Source: Acridotheres tristis
Lineage: Eukaryota; Chordata; Aves; Passeriformes; Sturnidae
Assembly (NCBI GenBank): GCA_037013685.1
Contig: CM072888.1
Location: 8,661,034 to 8,725,033 of the forward strand
Reading direction: 5' to 3'
Length of the DNA stretch: 64,000 nt
The position numbers were made by a program, and so were the translations under genes. The notes under the pieces were generated by a model. The model saw nothing but the letters and a program-made list of their open reading frames with translations, did not search any database and was not told where the DNA came from. Positions 1 through 12,280 of the stretch are shown here, piece after piece. Position 1 is the first letter of the stretch. The number at the start of each line of letters is the position of its first letter.

Positions 1-969
1 AGACCCCTTAATATGCTCAGTTGCTGTTGGAATTAATTGCTGGCAACCTTGAATCTCTTATGTACTGATTAGTCTTTTCTACTATACTGTCAGCTTTACT
101 TCAGCCTCCAGGTAGAACTTTACACTCTGCTTTCTGTTGCTTTTCTCTTAATATGTTCTTGTCTTAAATAAAAGCCAGTGGCTGCTGTTTGTGTAAATCA
201 TTGCCTCCACACTGGAAAAACAGTGCCTTAAACTGGGTGATGTTAGTCAGTGTAACCCCACAAAGGGTTTGTAGGTGTATGTGTTCCTGTACATCAGAAA
301 TAGTCAATCACAATAAAAGGCAAATTTAGATATTTCTGAGAAATGTCTGCTGAGGTCTTTTTTGGTACTGATTGAGTAGAAGAAAATCATTGAGAGATCA
401 AATGGATTATACATACAAACTGCTTGAAAACATTTAATTTTTGTTTATAACTTACACAGGTGATTTTTGTGTATATTTATATGCAATTCATTTTATTCTG
501 TTGATTATGGCAAAAATGATGCATGACTGTATTCAACTATATGAAATTATTATTATTTAACAGGTTCTAGAGATCACTGCAGGATTATGTGTCAGTGGGT
601 GTAAATTTAAATATTAAAATTTTTAAAATAGGCTTGCCCTGCTCCTTGAGAATTGTGGATTCTGAATGCAATACAGTATATACAATTTTAACATTACAAT
701 AATATGTATTGTATTGTTTAATGTTGAACACTCTCAAAGAAGAAAATCTGAGCAGCAGTCATCTGTTATCAGGTTCATTGTATTTTGAAAAGACTATAGA
801 CTAAATTAGACTTTTGTATTTTGAAATGACAATGGACTAAATTGAGCTATTGTATGTGATACCAGAAGAGCTATATGCAGAACAAGAAGTAAAAATACCA
901 CATAAATACTCAAAGATTAAAAAGGATTTGAATAAAAATATAAAATTATTGGAGAAGATAATGTAGATA
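1..969. other. AT-rich non-coding stretch
   Basis: No gene is recognisable here. The first 350 bases have a 3'-UTR-like look: an AATAAA at 167-172 is followed about 15 bases later by a GT-rich stretch, and another AATAAA lies at 312-317 with a T-rich stretch after 355. AATAAA is frequent by chance in AT-rich DNA and no coding frame lies upstream in the window, so an end of a transcript cannot be claimed. The remainder is A/T-rich unique sequence. Confidence 0.4.
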
Positions 970-1103
970 TCACAAAATCATAGAATTATTTGAGTCAGAA
1001 TGGACCTTAAAGACCATCTCATTCCAACTCCCCTGCTGTTAGTAAAGACTTTACACCAGATCAGATTGCTCAGAGCCCAACCACGCTGGCCTTGGACACA
1101 TCA
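970..1103 (-). mobile_element. CR1 LINE fragment, 3' end
   Basis: The block starts with an AAATCATAGAAT-like sequence, the reverse complement of the CR1 3' octamer tail. It then shows the typical antisense CR1 order: a degenerate 'tcagaatggacctta' segment, a 'ccaactcccctgc' segment, 'caccagatcagattgctcagagccc' in diverged form, and 'ctggccttggacac'. Only about 135 bases remain, so it is a 5'-truncated copy, as is usual for CR1. Many mismatches to the family pattern I recall suggest an old insertion. Boundaries are approximate. Confidence 0.9.
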
Positions 1104-3386
1104 GTCATTGTCATTGGTATTTTTTTGGCAGTAAGTTTCAAATACTGTGTTTGCAAAAAAGGGGAGGAAACTTCAGACACTGGCCTCAGTTTCTTCATAA
1201 TTCCCCTATTCTCCTTTACACACATAGACACTTTTGCTTATTTTCTCTGTTTGCATTGAGATGGATGGTGTAGGATTTACTAAGAGGGAATGATCATATA
1301 AAGACCACATAAAAGAAATTACCTATAAATCTAGCCTCTTTTCTTTTTTTCCCTAAGAGATTATCTTCCAGAAAAAAGATATGGAATTAAAAGATGGGAA
1401 ATTTGGGTGGATGTCAGGAAGTCTTCAACAGTATGAGAAGACCTAGTGTCTAAATAACTGCTTTTGACAGGTGTGCTGCAAAGACCATATAGGCAAGAGA
1501 TTCCAAACTCTTTGTCATTTTCTCTTGCAATTTTTGTACAAAAAAGAAGAAAAATATTAAAGTGGGACATTTATATGTGTTTTAAGGTTATGCAGGAAGT
1601 TACCAGAGGCTCAAATTTAAAGATTTCAGAGCTGTGAACAAGAAATGAAATGTTACAAGATTTATGAAGGGTTGGAGTTCAGTGAATGTGTGTTTTAAGA
1701 AACGACTTGCATTTTAATGAAGTGTATTACACTTGAGAGTGTAGCTTGGCTATCCTCTCTGAACAATGACTTTGTGTGTGACTGTCAAAGAGAGCTCATT
1801 ATATAAACTAAGTTATAATTCAACTCCATAGATTGATATGATGGCCTCCAATATATGCTGAGCTTCTAAAAGCAATAGGACCAGAAGTGAGGGGCATCCG
1901 AAATGGTAATTACTTGTGGAAAATGGCTTCATGGTTTCAACTTGCAGTTCAAAGGGCTTTTTAACAAGAAAAGAACTTTAATTCAGATCCTCTCCTAGAC
2001 CTTCAGGCTACCCTACAACTTTTCACAGCAGCTAAAACTTTTGGGTCTGTCCTATTGTACAGGTTGAGAGACAGCATTTATCATGCTTGGGAGCAGCTAT
2101 TAGTAATTTCCATTATCTTTGTAAATATTGTGAGTTTGTTTCTTTACATGTTTTTCCTGGCTTGTGAAATTCCTGACTACTTTCTTTGCCTGCTTGTTTC
2201 AGTGGTTAATGCTGATTTGCTAAACTTAGTCTTAAAATCAAGTTAAGACTTTTTAATATTTTCCCCTCTGTTAATGCTGTTATCATCCAGGCAACTTAGC
2301 TTGCTTAAATTCTGATTGAACATCAACCATTTCAGCTTTCTGATTAGACACCTTCAGCTGGATGGGTACAAAAACATGAACATGGATAAGAAGATCTTCC
2401 CATTGACACCTTTATTTGCAAAAAGCTGTTCTCCAGGCCTTAGGCGAGCACACAAATCTGTCACAGTGATATCCCCTGTAAAATAGCAGAGTAGCAAAAC
2501 GGTATATACAAGATTAAACAAAACACTACTTGAAATTCTAATGTGTCTTCATAGTTCTGAGGTTTTGTTTATTCATTCAGACTTATTCTTTGTATAGCAA
2601 ACTCCCGCTGGGGTTTTTTTACCTTCTACATCAAGGAGTTAAAGGAAAATCCTACAACTACAGAACAAAACCAGGCTTAGTTCATATGTTAATGAGTCAG
2701 GATAATTGCAGCTTTCCCTGGGTAATCTTGGTGTCAATTATTCATGAATGGTTGACAGCAGACATGACATTTCCAACTGTCAGCTTTCAGTCGTTTTGTT
2801 TACAAGTATGAAATCCTTAAGGATGAAACTTTAGATAGGAGTTTTGAATTGGGAAATTTTTTTTCAGGAAAGGTGGAAAAATAGGAAAATTTAAAAAATG
2901 GAGATGCAGTGAATTTTCTTCATAAAGTGCAGGAAAAGAGCCTGTCTCTGCCAATAATGTTCACAGTATTGTTGGAATGAAGCTGTTGCTCAGGTATTGG
3001 GATCCACTGAGCCCCAAAATTTGTGCTGAGCCCGAATAACAATACCATGTACCCTCATGGCACATAGATGGTGCTACTCCATTACCAGGGGGAAGAACCA
3101 TGGCTTACTTCCCAAGCTTTCAGTGCTTCGTTCCCAGCTAGTGCAGTAGCTGGAATCACCTGTAGCACATCTGGGGAATGCCACCAGGATCTCTGCTTTG
3201 CTTCATATCCCTTTATAATTTCAAAACAACAATGATAAGGATTTTCCCGACTTTCCCTTTTGTGAAATTGAGCCCCCCTAACTTAAAAGGTGCATAGAAG
3301 TGAAACACAGACTTTACAACCTCACTAAAGTGAGATTTTACCCACTAAATTCCCACGTATCTTCAAGTGTGTTTGAAACAAGCTCT
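1104..3386. other. Unique non-coding sequence
   Basis: No exon, RNA gene or repeat family is recognisable. Open frames of about 60-75 codons on both strands are unremarkable and resemble no family. The most structured part is 2660-2815, listed separately as a candidate regulatory block. Confidence 0.4.
2660..2815. promoter_or_regulatory. Motif-dense block, candidate enhancer
   Basis: Within about 125 bases the sequence carries a CATATG E-box (2683-2688), an AP-1/Maf-type TGAGTCAG (2693-2700), the palindrome TTCATGAA (2741-2748), a TGACAG (2753-2758), its reverse complement CTGTCA (2777-2782; both are MEIS/TGIF-type cores) and a forkhead-type TGTTTAC (2797-2803). These are short motifs that also arise by chance. 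Their clustering is the only support, and function is an inference. Confidence 0.2.
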
Positions 3387-3590
3387 TCATAGAATCATTG
3401 ACTCATGCAATGATGGGTTGGAAGGAGCTCTCAAAGGCCATCTGGTCCCAACTTTCTTGTCAAAAGCAGAGTCTAGGCAAGATGGCCCAGCACCCAGTTC
3501 AGCAGAATCCTCTGTGTGCAGTATCCACCCAGGTACAGGGTGTAGCCCTGCCCATCTGGACCTTGTCGACAGAGGCTGTGCCTGATACTG
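3387..3590 (-). mobile_element. CR1-like LINE fragment
   Basis: The first 90 bases follow the antisense CR1 3' end: TTCATAGAATCATTGA, then a 'gggttggaagg' segment, a 'ggccatctggtccc' segment and 'tcaaaagcagagtc'. The rest (about 3480-3590, somewhat GC-richer) continues in a way compatible with a CR1 subfamily 3' UTR, but I cannot match it firmly. Reading frames of about 75 codons on both strands lie inside it and are by-products of the repeat. Confidence 0.75.
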
Positions 3591-6470
3591 TTCATATATC
3601 TGTGAAGAAATCACAATATTTCTAAATCATAGCACACTAATTGAAATCAATTGACAGGAGTACAATAGGGAAAGACATTTAAGTGCCTAAAGATGCAGAT
3701 AGGTACTTACTGAGGTTTTTCAAAAGATTCTACACACCTGACTCACATTATGAAAAGTTTAAGGAGTCTCAGTCCATTAATAAGCTATTTCAGTTTTTAA
3801 GTCTTTATACTAATTTTGAGATAATGACTGTTTAAGAAAATGCTCACTCAGGTTGAACATTTACATTTTTTTCTAACAGAGTTATTTTTCATTTGAGTAC
3901 ACATTTTTCTTCGAATAACATTTCTTTTTTCTTTTTTCTTTTCTTTTTTTTTTTCTTAAAAAAAGGACTGGAAAGGCATAGTGGAAGAACTGAGGCTTAA
4001 TAATTATTAAGGTTCTCTGAGTAATTAAAGTCACTGACTTTTAGTGTGCATCAAAATTCAATGTGTAGCATGGTTTTTCCAGAAATCCAGTCTCAAATAA
4101 TTTGCTGCACCTTAGATATGGACCCAATTCTCCATATTCTTGTAGGCCATCTGCCCATATTAACTATAATTTTGCAGTTTACACTTATAATTCACTCAGC
4201 TAATCATTCATGGTTCACAGACTCTGGTAGCTTGTATTAACGCTAGTCCCTCTGGACTCATGCTCCTTTTGCAGTTTCAAGACATTTTAATCTTCCATTT
4301 CATTATTTAATTGACAATTTTCAGTTGTTAGATTGAAAAGAGATATGTGGAATTTACCAAAAGCAATGCTATTTTTAATACTTTTTTATTATCAACTTGC
4401 CCGTGTTCATCCAATCTGGTATGGTGTGATTTTCATCAGTCATTCAAAAATACGTTATTTTTGCTTGTCTTTTTAATTGTTTTTTAAATTCAAAGATGCA
4501 GGCAGATTTGGGGATCTGATTTATACGAGAGTTTTCAGTATAATTATTTACATGAAAACAATCTGGTTTATGGGCTCTTTTACTAGACAATAGGTTGCAG
4601 ATAACAACAAATCTTAAAAGTTGTTTAAATTAAAATAATTCAGACGGACTGTACAGCAAAGTACATTGAAAATATCTATTCCAAAGCTTCTGAACCTCAG
4701 CAGACTTATTTCTTTAAATCACCTCTGTTTTTTATACAAAGACATTTGTTTACAGGAAATGTGCCTGCAATATATATCCACATTTAACCTTTAAGCTCCT
4801 CTTGTGTTAATAGAACATTCAGCATGAAAATTAAAACTGATCCATGGTGCATATGTTTTAAATGTATATCTCTCAGCATCCCCTTACTGGTTTTACATGT
4901 ATATGAAGGTGTTTATAATCTCAGCTTTCATGATGATTTGCCTTTTGAAGACAGAAGGGGAAAGTGGAAGTGAAGGGGCCTCATGTGGGTCTTTCAGATT
5001 TTTAAAACATTTTTGTCTCAGGTGGCTGTTGCAGTGCAGTGCAAGTTAAACACTCTTGCAAATACATTAAAACAGTGATTTTGTGAAATCTCAATTAAAA
5101 TGCAGAAGGAAACGCCATTCCATCTTAGAAAACTCAAAATATCCTCATGTTGATAAAACAAACTGCTCTCCTTGACTTCTGGTATTGATTGAGTGACTTC
5201 TAAACCACTTGATAGTCTAAAAGTATTTCAAATAAAGGGCAAACATGACCTTTTGCCATGATTATGTTCCCCAGATAGTTTTTTCTGTTTGCATGCACAG
5301 ACAAGCAGATACTGTACTGACTTTTAAAAATGTTCTGTAGATGCTGAAAAAAAGGGTGAAGTTTCCTATTCTAAATTAGACAATAATATTAAAAGAATCC
5401 CAAAAGACAATTGAGAAACAAATTTTTTTACTTGGAAAACTTTCATGTTTCAAATATAAAGCAAAGGTAAGTAGTATGAAAAGTAGTCCAAGGAATACTG
5501 TTTATTTCATTTTGTATTCGGAGCGAATCATCTGTGATTAATCCTGCCATATAAACACCTACCAACAGCTTCTTCAGACTGGGAAAAAAGTTGAATTTCT
5601 TTCACAAGATTCTCCATTCTTTAAGTAAGCTGTACAGAGAAATTACTAGTATCCAATAGCAAATGTTGTAAACTGTTCAAGAACCACTTGTTTAAAAGAT
5701 TTTACAATTTCTCTTTAACGATGAAGTAGTAGTGCACAATAGATGACTCCCTTTTGTTAGGTTACTGCACCATCATGCATCTATTTTAGATTTGTTATGA
5801 CTGCCTAGTCCTAAATTTTTACAGAATTCCAGTTCAAGGATAAGGTACCACAGAAAATTTCTAAGGCTGATTTCTGTTTTAGTCTTTACCTTTTAAAATA
5901 TAGAGTGCCTTTAAGACACATTTCAACAAGAGCCTATGATGACCCCCTTGAATAAAACAATTCTGGTACACACTCAGTATTTCTCAAATTTGTTCACAGT
6001 TCAAACAAAGGTCTTTAAATAAATATACGTGGCTTCTGAAAGTTCTTTATTTACACATATTTCTCATCATGTCCAAAACAATTTTATTTATTTATTTTTT
6101 TTATTTATGACCGAGTAAATTATTGCACAGGAGTTGAATGTTATCAGTTATTACAGTGTCCAGAAGAAAGGGTCAACTTTATCTCCCAGGCTCTCAAATT
6201 AAAAGATAAAAATAAATAAATCTAACATTATTTTAAAAAGCAAAAGCACATTTTGCAAATCAACATTAAAAATACATGGAATTATGTATTTCTCAGTAGA
6301 TTTCTTGGATTTGTTTACTTTATGAATTTTGAGTCTCTTATTCTGAAAGATTAATTTTTTTCCCCAGAAAATGTCAAATTAATAATTTGTTTTAACCACA
6401 GCTTAGGGATGATATGGAGAATTGTTGTGGATTTAACAAGGCAGCTTGCAATCCGAAATATATGCACCAC
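3591..6470. other. AT-rich unique non-coding sequence
   Basis: No exon or known repeat family is recognisable. A pyrimidine-only T/C tract occupies roughly 3918-3956 and is directly followed by an A run. Long A/T-only stretches occur around 6080-6110 and 6200-6230. Confidence 0.4.
3918..3957. repeat. T/C homopyrimidine low-complexity tract
   Basis: About 40 bases composed only of T and C, with repeated CTTTTTT units, ending in TTTTTTTTTTTTCTT and followed by AAAAAAA. It may be a decayed poly(T) stretch. No element attached to it can be identified. Confidence 0.7.
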
Positions 6471-6585
6471 AAATATACATTATAATAAAAAATATAATTA
6501 ATATAATATAATATAATATAATATGTAATAAAAATATTTCCTATAACAAAATCATAAACATATTTATATAATATCATTAATATAT
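6471..6585. repeat. AT-rich tract with AATAT pentanucleotide repeat
   Basis: Nearly pure A/T sequence. From 6501 to 6524 it contains about 4.8 perfect copies of a 5-base ATATA/AATAT unit, flanked by irregular ATAAT and ATTAAT variants. A 61-codon minus-strand frame across it is rich in Y, I and N and is an artefact of composition. Confidence 0.8.
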
Positions 6586-8140
6586 GAGTGAAATAAATGA
6601 GGAAGTGAACATGTTTGTTATTGCATATGAATCCCCTTCATGACCTTTTAAGTGTGTAATAGCCCTCTCTGAGTGAACATTACTGCTGTGTCCCTGCTCT
6701 GCCCCACTGCCAGCTAACCCTGCAGATCACCTCTTACATTGTCTAGTAAGGACACTTCCCTTTGCCATGGGACTGCAAAGAACATCCAATCATTACCTCA
6801 GATTTGGAATCAATTCTCCAAGAACAGCATTTGTGTTGTAGTATATAGCAATTTCGTATTTTATTGTATATTAATTATATGCTATGTTATGCTATCATAG
6901 ATAGAATCTGTCAGAATCATAAAAATTTAAAAGTTGGCAACACAAGATAGCTATTAAACTACAAATTGGACTATAATTTCACTGGTTTAGTGTAAGCATA
7001 TCCTTACTTACTATTTCTTTTTGCAATTTCAAGGACTGTAAGATGTCAGAAAAAACAAGATTAATAAAATTATACTTGTCCCCAATATACAGTTATAAAT
7101 GATAATGAATTCATTCACAAGAACTAACCAGTTTCTTTTCACGATTCCTGAAATATCAGATCCCTATTTACTAATATATGGCTCTAAGTTATTTAGTGGG
7201 TGTTGTTTGCATGCACCTGCCCATGGATGGCTTGGAAGTGGATGCCATCACGTTTTTTTGGCTGTTTGAAGTGACTGAGGTGCTTTGATTCCTTGCTTGG
7301 AAGTGGAAGTGCTTTCTGCTAGTACCTGTTCCTGGAGGAATTTGATGTTCTCTGATTTTCTCTCTTTCACTGAATTCACCTATGTGTTTGTCTGAGGCAA
7401 CACATGTGGATAAACTTTGGACATGGATCACACTGTGTTCCCAGTGCTTCTGGGGTCAGAAATCCATCTAAGTGTTGGCTTTACTGTCCCAGACCTAGAT
7501 TTCCAATAGGATTGAGACTTCTGTTCGTACAATGTGCTGTCCAGAAGAACTATTAAAAAATGAAAAAGCAAAATGTCTTTACCAGTTCTGTTAAATCAAT
7601 GACAAAACTCCCATTCATTTCAGGAATAAATCGTTAACCCTCGGTGACCCCACAATAGCTGGAATTGTCTGCGAGCTGGAAGATTTTCTAATAGGCTACT
7701 TAAAGCCTACCACATCAGGTCCTAATGTGCCACTATACATAAAAACCCCGTTTCAAAGCCCATAATGATATGTTTATTCAAATTTCAGCAGTAGGTCAAG
7801 GAAATTTATCAGCATTCCATAAAGCCTCTGCATTATGTGCACTGTTAAATGTCAGAAAATTTAAGAAGCTCTTAGTTATTATCTCTATTGGTTGCTTCAG
7901 ATATACATGATAAGCATTTAAATAATATTTAAGTACTATTATAAAAATCCAAATCATTAAAAAAAAAAAATGCACAAAGGAAATTTGGTTTCACATAGCA
8001 ATACCTAATAGAAAACTAGGCTTAAGAAATCATTTTCATCTCAAATGGAAAGTAAATTTATGCATTGGTTTTAATTGCAGGTTTTAAAAATTCATTTTTC
8101 ATTCCATCTTTATTCCATTATAGGATACTACAGCATTGCA
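6586..8140. other. Unique non-coding sequence
   Basis: No exon recognised. An 80-codon minus-strand frame at 7189-7431 resembles no family known to me. The stretch 7620-7900 has higher complexity and several transcription-factor-like cores: GTTAAC at 7633-7638, a nuclear-receptor-like AGGTCAAGG at 7793-7801 and a TEAD-like CATTCC at 7813-7818. It could be a conserved regulatory element, but conservation is untested. Confidence 0.35.
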
Positions 8141-8296
8141 ACCCATCACTTCTTTTTTTCCCTGCTTCTCACTTTGCCATTTTACTTCCTGCCCTTCCTT
8201 TATTCTTTATTATTTACTTCCTCTCATATTCTCACATCTTCCTCCTTTTGCTTATCCTTCTCTCAATGTTTTTTTTTCTCTCTTTTCTTTAGCATG
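8141..8296. repeat. Pyrimidine-rich low-complexity tract
   Basis: About 150 bases dominated by T and C, with CTTCC, TTTCC and CTCTT units. It is not a clean tandem array. All three plus-strand frames stay open for 65-75 codons because stop codons need purines. These frames encode only F, L, S and P-rich sequence and are not genes. Confidence 0.75.
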
Positions 8297-11200
8297 TGAG
8301 TATTTTACACCTGCTGTAGCTCTCCTGTGGTGAGTCTCAGCCATGGTACAGAATTGCAAGCTCTTTCCAGTAGTTTTCCGTGTTATGCTTGTTCTCTTTT
8401 ATGTGTAGACTTCTTTGCTGCTCCCCTTCATGATCCCTTAAGCCCACGCTATATATTTTGCCAGGGAAATCAGTAAGGCCAAGGACAACTTCATATGTTA
8501 GTTTCCCTGTACTTTTGCTGTCAGGAGTTCACATTAAAATACCCTTTTTTTTTTTTTTTTAAGTGGTAATTACTGAGTGGTGAGTACAGAGCAACGAAAC
8601 AGTTGTTGTTGTGAATTGCTTAGTTAATTATACTTTGAAATGAAATTCTAAGCTTTTTGCACTCCAAAAGTTGTATTTCTTTGCCAGTGAAAAGCAGATT
8701 ATTTTGGAAATAGTAGTGGTAGCAGCTCCACCTTTGGTGTCCTGGGCTGCAGTGGGATGATCATGGAAACTCTGATCGATGCATAACACGGCTGTTTCTA
8801 TTCCTTACACTGACTTTTTCATCCTTCTCTGTACCCCAGAGCTGTGCTAGTGGAATTATGTGGGGACATGGATCGTGGCCCTGGTTTTCATGTCTGCATG
8901 GAAAAAATAAATCAGTCTGAGTATGTTCCTGATTGAGCCTAAGAGTGGTCAAATGGATTATTTAAAGTTTATGCTGATGGGTAAGCAAGCTACTCCTTGA
9001 AGTTTGGACTATAAGCAGTTTTTAGTACCAAGCTCAGTAAAACATATGGTTTAGAAGTTCCTCCAAAAATTGGAAAGTATTATTTCACCATACCATGTAG
9101 TATTTTAAAAATATTTGTAAGACTTTCACTTAAATTGAGTAAGTTCTTGTCCTTACATGGCATTTGGTTAAATACTTCCTTCATTATAAATCATCTGGAA
9201 TAGATGCTGTGTTTGATTTCTGTGGTTACTATGTGACTTTGCACTCCATCAGTAAAATAGATTATGTGCTCCAGAGTTTCCTGGCTCTGGAAAGGGAATA
9301 ATGGTATGTGTTGACTAGAACCATGTCCATGCATCACCAAAGGAAGCTTACTAGAAGATTTTGCACTGCACTGCACACACAAGTCCCTCTGCTCTGACAC
9401 CAGCTCTCTGGGGAGGGAAGTCAAATCAAAGCAAAATAATTTCCCAGATGAGTAGAGATCAAAAATGCTGAAATGTCAGCAGTACTATAATCTAAATTGA
9501 AGTAATTTTTGATTCCTAAGTTTTTGCTTTACTGTTCCATAGAGCATAATCTTGATTTATTCGACTGATGTCTCATAATGCAAGAAACTTGAGTGGCTGG
9601 AGCACATCTGAAGCAGCCCTTGGTGTGTGCAATAGACCTGAAAGGTCTGTTCTATCATCACTCACACTCCTCTGCCATTGCTTGACAGGTGTTTTGATGA
9701 ACAAGCACAATAGCTCAGAAGACATTTGACCAGACTAAAACATCTGTCTTGTGTCTGTGCAGATTGCAGTGCCCACAGAAAGCCTGAAGGGCCAGCGATC
9801 CACTCGAGGTTGTAACTCTTGCTTTTCAGAGGTAGAAGTGGTAGCATGACACAAAGCAAACTCGAATGAGCTGTGAAATTACAGAAACTGTTCAGTTTAC
9901 ATCTTGTGAAATGATTTTAAAATTTCTCTTGGATAGGATACCAAGTATGCTGAACAAATTTAGGAAGTTCTGCATTAGACGGTGGCTTAAAAGATAGAAT
10001 GTCTGTTAAGATGCTAACAATATAATGCTGTTATCATATTTATTTAGTCTATGCGACAAATAAGCATAGTTCCAGAAAAGAGGATTGAGAATTAATTTGG
10101 TTTTTTTTCCCACCTAAAACCTTACCTTCTTTTCTAATAAATTTTAAATTACCCTGCAGTGAATTTGTATTTTATACCAGCTATTCGCCTGTACAATCTG
10201 AAAAGGAAAGGGGTCTGTTTATATGAGACAGTGAGGGATAATTCTGAGCTGTGAAGTGAACACTCAACAAGATCAATTCTGCCAGTTATGAAGACAAGCA
10301 TATTATCCAAACTTGCAAATATTTACTATCTCAGAGTGTTTCTGGCTGGATTATTCTATTCTAATAAGAAACTTGCACATAATAAAATATTTTGCTTTCA
10401 AACTTTGCGTTGCTCCATCAGTAATGGATTGGGTTGCAACATTAAGTAAATTAGCACTAGAATTTTTTTACAGTGACTGACACAAGAACAGCTACAATCC
10501 AGTGTTTGAGTCCTGTTATTGTCACATTGATGCCTGTGTGCAGAGCCAAGGCTTCACACACAACTGGACACGAGTTTTAATTCTCCATTGCTGCTGTTAC
10601 AAGGTGATCTAACAGCTGAAAACATCAATGCTTTAAAGGATTTCTTTGGTGATTAGAACTCTTTTCCCTAAACTTCATCATAGTTTAAGGGAAACTTAAC
10701 ATCTAGAGAGAGAAAGACAACTCCACATCTTCAAAGGATGGTTTTGCAAGCCTGCATACCAAACAGAAAACATATCCCTGGAATGGATAACCTTGGAGGA
10801 ACAAAGCTGTACCTGATTTACCTGTCAAATAGGTCAAGACAACATCTAGAAAGCTGCAGTCCTTTCATGGTGCTGGAAATATTTTTTTTAATTAAACTCA
10901 AGTCAAGCATGAGTCACAGTTTTATTCATTTCCAAATAAATTGCTGCATTATTCAGCTTGAAAATATGACATTCAATATGCATTTGCGTGTGTGCACGTA
11001 TGCAATTTTTTTTTTTAATGTGTGTGTATCTTAACTCATGATGAAAATAGGAATGTCTTTATTCAACGGGTGCTGGTGCAGATTAGAGAGGCACAAACAT
11101 CAACTTACAGAGTTTCTTTTCCTACATGTTCCAGATAACCATTTGTCTTTGAGGCTATGCAGTTTTCTTTGTAAGCTTTCTGAATATGTTGTTTGATATA

Positions 11201-11825
11201 CATAAAAAGCTGTTACTTTATCAGAATAAACAGACTGCTTTTATACTGAGCAGAAAGAACCTGAGTTACTGGCCCTCTGTAAATAATTCAAGGTATTGAC
11301 CTCTTTTGCTTGTTCTTTTTCTTAAGAGAAGTTCCACTTTATTTTTATTTTTTAAATCTCTTTTTAGTTCTCTTGTTTAATATTTTGGGGGTTTTTGTGT
11401 TCAGTGCTACCTCTGTGTTCTGGCTGGATTATGAGGACAGAAGAGGACCTAGTCTGAGGCTAGCAGTAAATTAACATTTTTATTAGTTACACTGGCATGT
11501 AAAAGACTAAGGAGAAATATCAAACCCACAAATACAGATCAAGGATCAGGTATAGACAATTTTTTTTCTATATATGGTTGTGTAGAACAGTAAATGCAAA
11601 CATGTTTATAGAATCTGTACAAAGTTATATTTAAGCATAATTTCAAGACAAAATTGCTGCTACCAAATTGGTTCTTAAACTGCAGTGTGAGCTTTCATGT
11701 AACATTTCAACATGTCAAAGATGCTGAGATGTGAGCCACCCTTTGTTCTCTGGCTCCCTAAGCCCACCCAGTACAGAGCTGGCATCAGCAAGTGGCCATC
11801 CAGATGTTCTCTGTGCTGATCAGAG
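8297..11825. other. Unique non-coding sequence
   Basis: No exon, RNA gene or known repeat recognised in this 3.5 kb. The longest frame, 98 codons on the plus strand at 10738-11034, starts with ATG but has no recognisable domain and ends in F-rich sequence from a T run. A run of 16 T lies at 8545-8560 and one of about 11 T at 11008-11018. Confidence 0.4.
8545..8560. repeat. Poly(T) run, 16 nt
   Basis: An uninterrupted run of 16 T. If it is the tail of a minus-strand retrocopy, the body would lie to the right, but nothing recognisable is attached. Confidence 0.9.
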
Positions 11826-12080
11826 GTGGCAGGACAAGAAAAAACCAGCATGAAGTTGTGTCAGGAGAAGTTTAGGCTGGATATTAGGAAAAGGTTCTTC
11901 ACCTTTTGGGTGAAGAGGGTGGTTGAGCAAAAGAATAGGCTCCCCAGGGAGGGGGACTGAGCACCAAGACTGAGTTGAAGAAATGTTGGGACAACACTCT
12001 CAGGCCTTTGGTGTGGTTCTTGGGATGTCCTGTGCTGGGCCAAGAGTTGGACTTGATGAGATCCTATGATTCTATAATCT
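11826..12080 (+). mobile_element. CR1 LINE fragment with ORF2 C-terminal remnant
   Basis: A plus-strand CR1 copy. From 11850 the frame reads MKLCQEKFRLDIRKRFFTFW and then continues to an NRLPREG motif. This is the conserved C-terminal segment of CR1 ORF2 (family pattern: KFRLNIRKxFF ... WNRLPREV). The frame is closed by a TGA soon after the LPREG motif. The 3' end carries the CCTATGATTCTATAAT tail near 12060-12080. The copy is 5'-truncated, decayed and immobile. Confidence 0.92.
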
Positions 12081-12126
12081 GGGGGAATCACTGGTGGGGC
12101 TAAACTTGTAAGCCAAGTCCCTTACT

Positions 12127-12172
12127 GCTTTCCAAGCAATTGGAAAGCACGTGGCCCTAATTCCAGAGGGCC
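12127..12172. other. Two adjacent perfect hairpins
   Basis: The first is a 9-bp perfect stem: GCTTTCCAA at 12127-12135 pairs with TTGGAAAGC at 12140-12148 around a GCAA tetraloop of GNRA type. Four bases later GGCCCT (12153-12158) pairs with AGGGCC (12167-12172) around an 8-base loop. They lie about 45 bases after the CR1 end and immediately before an (AAAC)n tract. This layout could be the end of a small retroposed RNA, but no known RNA family is recognised. Confidence 0.5.
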
Positions 12173-12182
12173 AAAGATAAAT

Positions 12183-12280
12183 CAAACAAACAAACAAAAC
12201 AAACAAACAAACAAACAAAAAACCCCAACAAAACAAACCACCAAACAAACAGGAAAAAAGAATAAACAAATAAAAAACAG
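12183..12280. repeat. (AAAC)n / A-rich tract
   Basis: About nine CAAA/AAAC units with single-A slips run from 12183 to 12220. An AAACCCCAAC interruption, further AAAC/CCAAAC units to 12251, and an A-rich end to about 12278 follow. It could be a microsatellite grown from an A-rich retroposon tail. Minus-strand frames of about 65 codons through it are F, L, V and C-rich artefacts. Confidence 0.9.

Noticed and set aside
167..317. Two AATAAA signals as the 3' end of a gene
   Set aside because: AATAAA is common in AT-rich DNA, and no coding frame or other UTR evidence is available at the window edge.
8065..8333. Overlapping frames of 65-75 codons in all three plus-strand frames
   Set aside because: A pyrimidine-rich tract lacks stop codons in every frame, so the frames are artefacts.
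10738..11034. 98-codon plus-strand frame starting with ATG
   Set aside because: No recognised domain or signal peptide. It ends in a T-run translation, and chance is sufficient.
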